This document shows positions 5,890 through 10,157 of a stretch of 10,157 nucleotides of DNA, one piece after another. The notes beneath the pieces are model-generated. The model saw only the letters and a list, made by a program, of their open reading frames with translations. It was not told the origin of the DNA and did no database searches. Origin of the DNA: Planctomycetota bacterium (GTDB lineage: Bacteria > Planctomycetota > Brocadiia > SM23-32). A program made the translations under genes and the position numbers. Position 1 is the stretch's first letter; every line of letters begins with the position of its first letter. The stretch covers positions 1 through 10,157 of the forward strand of contig JAUVVP010000033.1 of the NCBI GenBank assembly GCA_030604585.1, read 5' to 3'.

Positions 5890-5902
5890 GGACCAGGGCG
5901 CC

Positions 5903-8887
5903 TCACCCCGTGCCCCGCAACAGCCAGGACCGGCTGTTGGCCAGCGCCACAAAGGCCCGCACCACAGCGGCCGTCAGCAGCAGGACGCCTGCAACCCGCC
6001 AGGCGCTCCAGGCGCCGAATGGCTGCTCGTTGGCGATGTACCCGAGGGCAGCGGTGCCGACCACGGCCACGACGATCCAGATCACGTACAGCCCCATGCG
6101 CGCCCACGCGATGCGGTAGCGCGCCAGCAGGTGCAGGAGCAGGGCCGCCCCGGACGCGGCCGCAAGGGCAGCGGCGCCCAGGCCCAGGTCGCCGCTCTGC
6201 TCCAGCGTGCGCTTCAGGGCGTCCACCTGCGCTGCGCTGGTCTCGATCGAGCCGATGGCCCTGGCTGCTGCCTGCGCGAACTGCTGCCGGTATGCGGCGC
6301 TGCCCGCCAGCGCGCCGTGAAGGACGACGGCGCAGCCTGCCAGGCAGAGGGCCAGGCCCAGCGATCCGAGGCTGTGCGCGGCGGCCGTCGTGCCCGGGCG
6401 CTGCCGTTGTCCGGCCGCGTCCACGTCCCGGACCTCGGACCGCCGCCACCGTCCGACCAGAACCACGGCCGCCCCGAACAGGACGGCCAGCAGCAGTCCG
6501 GCGGCGCCCAGAACCAAGGTCACGCCCGGCGCAGCCGGACGCGGAGTTGCCCGCACCTCACGCACCCAGGCGACCGTCAACAGCAAGAGGACCAATCCCC
6601 AAAGCGCACCCAGAACCGAATAGACCTCCGCGCGCCCCTGCCGTCCCTCCACGTGCACGGCGATCAGCAGGAACGCGATCAGGGCCGTGGCAGCGGCATA
6701 TCCCTCCCAGTGTGCCGAGAGCCTCCCCAGGTGCAGGCCGAACTCCACGGCGGCGTGCGCGCAGCGTCTGGCCAGGCCGGACAGCTCGAACAGCGTCGCC
6801 TCCACCTCCGGACCCAGGTGCAGCAGCAGAGCCAGGGCCAGCCCCGCCGCCGACGCCACTACTCCGAGGCCCACCAGGAAGCTCAAGTGCGAGCCCCCGG
6901 GCGCCGCCAGGGGCGGAGGCGCGGCCGCCCGGGATGCGGCTCTGAAGCCCCGACGCGGCCATGCGGCCCGCACGACCGATCCCCAGGCCTCTGCCAACCT
7001 GACCAGCAGGGCGACCAGCACCGCAAGGAACAGCGCCCTGCCGGCGAAGTAAGAGCCCAGCAGGCGGCCGACAGGCGTCGTCAGCGCAGGTACCCGGAAC
7101 GGGGGGAGCAGCCGCGAAATGCAGAGCAGGGCAAACAGCACCCCTGCGCAGAGCACCGGCGCCCACACCGCCGCCACCAGTCGGAAGCTCCAGCGCACGC
7201 GCGAGGCCGCCGCCACGTGCAAGACCAGAACCGCCAGCAGCGCCGCCACGCCGGCCACCGCGCCGGCGGTTCCTCCGAAGAACGAGCCCACCGGAGACAC
7301 CACGTGCGCCGCCGCGCGCACGAGCTGCCTCCCGACGCCCAGAACCAGCAGGTCCTCCAGCAGGCGCCCGGCGCCGTGCAGAACCGACCCCAGGCCGGCC
7401 AGCGCACGCGGCTCACCCGCCCGCAGAGCGAACAACACGCAGAGGCAGGCGCCGCTGAGCACCCATCCTGCCGCGGACAGCAAGCGAACGTCCCCGCGCA
7501 GGACCTCGTCGGGGCGTTCGCAGCGGGCCCGATGGCGTCTGGCCACAAGGCCGGAGGCCGCAAGGACCAGCCCGACCACCAGCACGCACCACAGGAAGAC
7601 GACCACCGGCTGCGGGGGACCGACGCCTTGCGCCAAGGCGACCAGCCCGTGCAGCGAGCAGAACACGAGCACGGCCAGGCCAGTGGCCGGCATCAGCGCC
7701 CACCGGCTGACCCAATCGCCCCGCGTCTGCACGAACCATGCCCCCGCGACGGCGGCCACAGTGCCGGTGGCAAGCAGCAGCAGCTCCAGCCTGTCCGCAT
7801 GCCAGTGGAGCGGCAGCCAGACGGCCAGGCACGCCGTGCCGGCCAGGGCCACCAGCGACCACGCAAAACCCGTCGCATCGCGCAGGTCGGCCGGCAGGCG
7901 ACCGCGTTTCCGCCACGCCAGGACAGCGCCCGCAAGCAGCAGCGGCGCGAAAGCCGCCGCCTCAAGGGCCGCTGCGCCCGTCGCCAGGCCGAGGGACGCT
8001 TCGGCGATGCCATGCTCCAGCGCCGCCCGCCAGGCCAGGAACGCACTGGCCCCGACCAGCGCCGCCACGCAGGCAGCGGCCGCGGCCGACCACGCCTTCC
8101 GGTGCGCCTGCGTTCGGCGCACCGCCTCCCGTGATACGACGAAGCCGACGCCGCACGCGACCACCGCAGCCAAGCCCGGCCAGCAGTCTCTCAAGGACAT
8201 GCCCGTCCAGGCCGGCCCCGCTCCAAGGGGTCTGTAGCCCGTCAGGGACTGGAGAACCAGGAGCGCCAGAAACACGGCGGCCGACACCGCCGCCGTGCGG
8301 CACGCCCAGCCGCGACCTCGCAGGCATTGGACGTAGACCATGCAGCCGGCCAGGCCCAGCAGCCCGAAGACGGACAGTTCCGTCAGCAGATCGCTCAGCG
8401 GCTCGCCATAGATGAACCGGCCGGCCGAGCGCAGCAGAGCACCGGAAGCGACAAGGGCGGCGGCCGCCAGGCCGGCGACGCCGAAGACACGGTGACACAC
8501 GATCCGGGCCGGTGCGCCGGCCACCAGGAAGGTGCGCACGACCAGTGCGATCACCGCGAAATCGAAGGCGAGCACCGGGCCCCGCCATGCCACCGGCCTG
8601 GCGCCCATCAGCAGCGCCAGCACGATGGCAGCCACGGCAAGCACGACGCCGACGGCGCCCGTCAGCAGCAGCCAGCGGCCCAGCCACTGCGCCGCTGCCG
8701 AAGGCCCCTCAGGCGGCAGCAGTTCGGCCAGAGGGCGCTCGACCGTCTCCTCCCCGGGGGGAAGCGCCGGGCCTTCCTCCGCCCCCGTCTCGGCCTCCAG
8801 ACTCAGGGGCACCCCCTCCCACAGGTCCTCGGCCCCGGGCTCCTCATCCTCGGCGGCGTCATCCGGCTCATGGGGCTCTTCGGACAT
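5903..8887 (-). CDS. Large polytopic membrane protein of unknown function (about 24 TM segments)
   Basis: I do not recognise this family. From the ATG at 8887 the protein has 994 residues. The first 60 or so are acidic and rich in Glu, Asp and Pro, probably a cytoplasmic tail. About 24 hydrophobic stretches of 18-25 residues then run to the C-terminus, separated by short loops rich in Arg. Counted from this start, the longer non-membrane stretches are about 635-665 (basic, Pro/Ala-rich), 694-730 and 864-902 (amphipathic helix with QVDALKRTLEQSGD). No Walker motif, catalytic signature or transporter signature stands out. Hydrophobic residues are mostly Ala, Leu and Val. A GTG six codons upstream (8905) could also start it, but a GGGAAGAAG purine run just before the ATG favours 8887. 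It stands alone, with 151 bases before it and 118 after. A sensor, transporter or envelope role cannot be told apart. Confidence 0.8.
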   Translation of the reverse strand: MSEEPHEPDDAAEDEEPGAEDLWEGVPLSLEAETGAEEGPALPPGEETVERPLAELLPPEGPSAAAQWLGRWLLLTGAVGVVLAVAAIVLALLMGARPVAWRGPVLAFDFAVIALVVRTFLVAGAPARIVCHRVFGVAGLAAAALVASGALLRSAGRFIYGEPLSDLLTELSVFGLLGLAGCMVYVQCLRGRGWACRTAAVSAAVFLALLVLQSLTGYRPLGAGPAWTGMSLRDCWPGLAAVVACGVGFVVSREAVRRTQAHRKAWSAAAAACVAALVGASAFLAWRAALEHGIAEASLGLATGAAALEAAAFAPLLLAGAVLAWRKRGRLPADLRDATGFAWSLVALAGTACLAVWLPLHWHADRLELLLLATGTVAAVAGAWFVQTRGDWVSRWALMPATGLAVLVFCSLHGLVALAQGVGPPQPVVVFLWCVLVVGLVLAASGLVARRHRARCERPDEVLRGDVRLLSAAGWVLSGACLCVLFALRAGEPRALAGLGSVLHGAGRLLEDLLVLGVGRQLVRAAAHVVSPVGSFFGGTAGAVAGVAALLAVLVLHVAAASRVRWSFRLVAAVWAPVLCAGVLFALLCISRLLPPFRVPALTTPVGRLLGSYFAGRALFLAVLVALLVRLAEAWGSVVRAAWPRRGFRAASRAAAPPPLAAPGGSHLSFLVGLGVVASAAGLALALLLHLGPEVEATLFELSGLARRCAHAAVEFGLHLGRLSAHWEGYAAATALIAFLLIAVHVEGRQGRAEVYSVLGALWGLVLLLLTVAWVREVRATPRPAAPGVTLVLGAAGLLLAVLFGAAVVLVGRWRRSEVRDVDAAGQRQRPGTTAAAHSLGSLGLALCLAGCAVVLHGALAGSAAYRQQFAQAAARAIGSIETSAAQVDALKRTLEQSGDLGLGAAALAAASGAALLLHLLARYRIAWARMGLYVIWIVVAVVGTAALGYIANEQPFGAWSAWRVAGVLLLTAAVVRAFVALANSRSWLLRGTG

Positions 8888-9038
8888 GGGCTTCTTCCCG
8901 TTCACCGTGGCGCCGGCGGGGTCATCGGGCCGGGGCAGGGATTCGGCCTGCCTTGGGGCGCGCCCGGCCTTCTTCTCGGCCGCCTGCAGGAGGGAGGCCG
9001 GTGAGAGGGGGGATGGGGTCCGCCGGTCAGCTTCAGCC
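8888..9038. other. Gene-free gap between UVR-motif gene and membrane-protein gene
   Basis: This 151-base GC-rich stretch shows no convincing promoter, hairpin or repeat. The membrane-protein frame stays open upstream across it but contains no ATG, GTG or TTG before the GTG at 8905, so I do not extend the gene into it. Confidence 0.5.
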
Positions 9039-9830
9039 CTACTCCTTGCCGGTCCCTCTCTGCTGGACCACGTTGATCTTGTCCCTCAGCCGAGCTGCCA
9101 TCTCGTAGTTCTCCCTGCGTATCGCGATCTCTTGCTCGACCTTCAGGCTGTGGAGCAGCTCCAGATCGTTCAGGGGGATGTTGTGCTTCTCCCTGAGACT
9201 GCGTCGCAGGTCCACCAGGGCCTGCCTTTCGGCGCTGTCGCTGAGTTCCCCCTCCAGCTCATACTCGACGTGGAAGCTCTCGATGTCCTTTATGCCCCGG
9301 TTCAACGCATCCAGCGCAGCGCGCACGTCGGCGGCCTGAAGGTGCAGCAGCATCCCGGCCCTGGCGCGTTCCAGCAGCAAGGTGGGCCGATAGCGGTCGT
9401 AGTTGAAGGTGACCGGTTCGTCGGGACCGTGCCGGCGGATCAGCCTGAGGACCCTCAGGTTGTGCAGCGCGTCGGCCAGCGCGCGGCGGTAGTCGCCCAG
9501 CAGGAACAGGGCGCGGCCCCGCCTGTAGTAGTCAAACAGCTCCTGGGCCAGTTCGTTGATCAGGTCGGCGTCCAGTTGGGTGCGGGTGCCGCGCCGGCCG
9601 CGCGGCAGGCGCCCCTCCCCGGCGACCAGGTCGGTCCCGTGGTCCAGGACGCTGGGGAAGCCGTGGGGCTTCCGCCCGTCGGGCCGGCCCTCGGCCTCCC
9701 ACTGGATCAGGCCCCCGCGGACGCGAAGCTGAACCTTCATCGAGCCGTCAACGCCGACGACCTTGCGGACGTTGTTGGCCTCTTCATCCTCATCGTAGGG
9801 CCAATCGCCGGTGATAATGGACAAGTCCAT
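9039..9830 (-). CDS. TPR-like protein with C-terminal UVR (UvrB/UvrC) motif
   Basis: From the ATG at 9830 the protein has 263 residues. It starts MDLSIITGDWPYDEDEEANN, an acidic segment, followed by a beta-rich part whose VRKVVGVDGSMKVQLRVRGG (21-40) and LIQWEAEGRPDGRKPHG (41-57) I associate with planctomycete-type UVR-motif proteins. Residues 101-180 are helical with TPR-like pairs (YYRRGRALFLLGDYRRAL, 101-118). Residues 222-256 form a UVR motif with the hallmark NYEMAARLRDKI (241-252), the helical hairpin by which UvrB and UvrC bind each other. It has no nuclease or helicase domain and no cysteine, so it is neither UvrC nor a zinc-containing McsA. AGAGGTG lies eight bases before the ATG. 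A GTG at 9839 is a weaker alternative start. Probably an adaptor that binds a protein partner; the partner is unknown. Confidence 0.78.
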   Translation of the reverse strand: MDLSIITGDWPYDEDEEANNVRKVVGVDGSMKVQLRVRGGLIQWEAEGRPDGRKPHGFPSVLDHGTDLVAGEGRLPRGRRGTRTQLDADLINELAQELFDYYRRGRALFLLGDYRRALADALHNLRVLRLIRRHGPDEPVTFNYDRYRPTLLLERARAGMLLHLQAADVRAALDALNRGIKDIESFHVEYELEGELSDSAERQALVDLRRSLREKHNIPLNDLELLHSLKVEQEIAIRRENYEMAARLRDKINVVQQRGTGKE

Positions 9831-9895
9831 GGTTATCACACCTCTGCGGCGTCGTCTCCGGCCACCCGACGGGCCGACCGCTTTGCGAGCGCGGC

Positions 9896-10157
9896 TCAGC
9901 CCTGCGCTGTCGGCGGCCGGTCGCCCACTCCTTGGTTCGGCTGCTCGGCGACGTTCACGTAGAGCATCCGCAACTCCGTCAAGACCTGCTGCAGGTAGGC
10001 ACTCTCCTCGGCAGTCAGGTTCCCCTCGGTCTTCTTCTGCAGCATGGAGATCGTGTCGATCAAGAACGCCGCCCCGTTGATGTCTACTTCCCTTTTGTGC
10101 GTCAGGGGGTTCTCAAGCTCGCCCAGGGCCAACAGCGCCTGCGTGCTGAGGCCCGCT
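9896..10157 (-). CDS. DUF1844 family protein (5' end outside window)
   Basis: The frame is open to the right edge and ends at a TGA (9898-9896). The visible 86 residues include GLSTQALLALGELENPLTHK, then REVDINGAAFLIDTISMLQK, then KTEGNLTAEE and LRMLYV. These are the successive hallmarks of DUF1844 (ALxxLGExxNP, DLxxAxxxIDxLxmLqxKTxGNLT, LRxxYV). The family is a short helical domain of unknown function, often the C-terminal part of a 90-130-residue protein, so only a short N-terminus is missing. A TTG at 10132 could be read as a start, but it lies inside the conserved ALxxLGE segment and is unlikely. The last 17 or so residues (NVAEQPNQGVGDRPPTAQG) form a Pro/Gln-rich tail. The UVR-motif gene starts 65 bases downstream in the same direction, so the two may be co-transcribed. 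Confidence 0.85.
   Translation of the reverse strand, partial: AGLSTQALLALGELENPLTHKREVDINGAAFLIDTISMLQKKTEGNLTAEESAYLQQVLTELRMLYVNVAEQPNQGVGDRPPTAQG

Noticed and set aside
5805..5891. Zinc-ribbon-like peptide TVCPHCRRGIADEVPSGRC on the minus strand
   Set aside because: The frame has no start near it. It is the tail of a shadow frame within the membrane-protein gene, and the CPHC is explained by the stem-loop sequence. Only one full CxxC is present.
5729..8134. 801-residue open frame on the plus strand
   Set aside because: It is antisense to the membrane-protein gene. Its translation is a low-complexity run of Gln, Arg, Pro and His with no domain, as expected from the complement of GC-rich Ala/Leu/Val codons.
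8532..9962. 476-residue plus-strand open frame
   Set aside because: It lies antisense across the membrane, UVR and DUF1844 genes. These have clear families, membrane structure and Shine-Dalgarno sites on the minus strand, and the plus-strand product shows no family.

Overview
The window is GC-rich, and every gene I can support lies on the minus strand, so transcription runs from right to left. The gene set suggests a Planctomycetota or related PVC-type bacterium, probably from a metagenome. It includes a DUF6807 ('PmoA-like') protein, a xylose-isomerase-like epimerase, a radical SAM/SPASM maturase with a SEC-C tail, a UVR-motif protein beginning with an unusual acidic 'DWPYDEDEE' stretch, and a DUF1844 protein. 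The dispersed repeats and GxxExxY debris also fit that group. This placement rests on recall of families, not on a marker gene.

Reading in the direction of transcription: (i) 10157-9896 is the 3' part of a DUF1844 gene, followed at 9830-9039 by a cysteine-free TPR/UVR-motif protein. (ii) 8887-5903 encodes a protein of about 994 residues with roughly 24 membrane segments and an acidic N-terminal tail; I recognise no family. A GC-rich imperfect stem-loop follows it. (iii) 5784-4465 is a radical SAM/SPASM protein of the anaerobic sulfatase-maturase type ending in a zinc-binding SEC-C motif. It has the clearest promoter in the window, an extended -10 (TGCTATAAT). (iv) A 160-base gap holds two adjacent perfect hairpins that look like a dispersed repeat. 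(v) 4303-470 holds four closely spaced genes that may be one transcription unit: a STAS-domain protein with a TTG start, a TIM-barrel sugar epimerase/isomerase, a DUF6807 protein, and a type I phosphomannose isomerase homologue whose conserved motifs are in an abnormal order. (vi) 469-77 has no intact gene but is dense in repeats: a second copy of the hairpin repeat, a 10-base-period ACGGAT repeat, a motif resembling a common dispersed element, and a relic of a GxxExxY-family gene. (vii) The left edge holds the first 25 codons of a gene that may be thiamine-phosphate synthase.

The three sugar genes at 3708-470 probably act together in carbohydrate breakdown, with an aldose/ketose isomerase, a TIM-barrel epimerase and a DUF6807 protein of unknown chemistry. 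No transporter or glycosidase is visible, so the substrate cannot be named. The most unusual observation is the phosphomannose isomerase, where the Q-x-H metal-binding block that normally precedes the KTE motif lies after the later histidine motif. All four metal ligands are still present.
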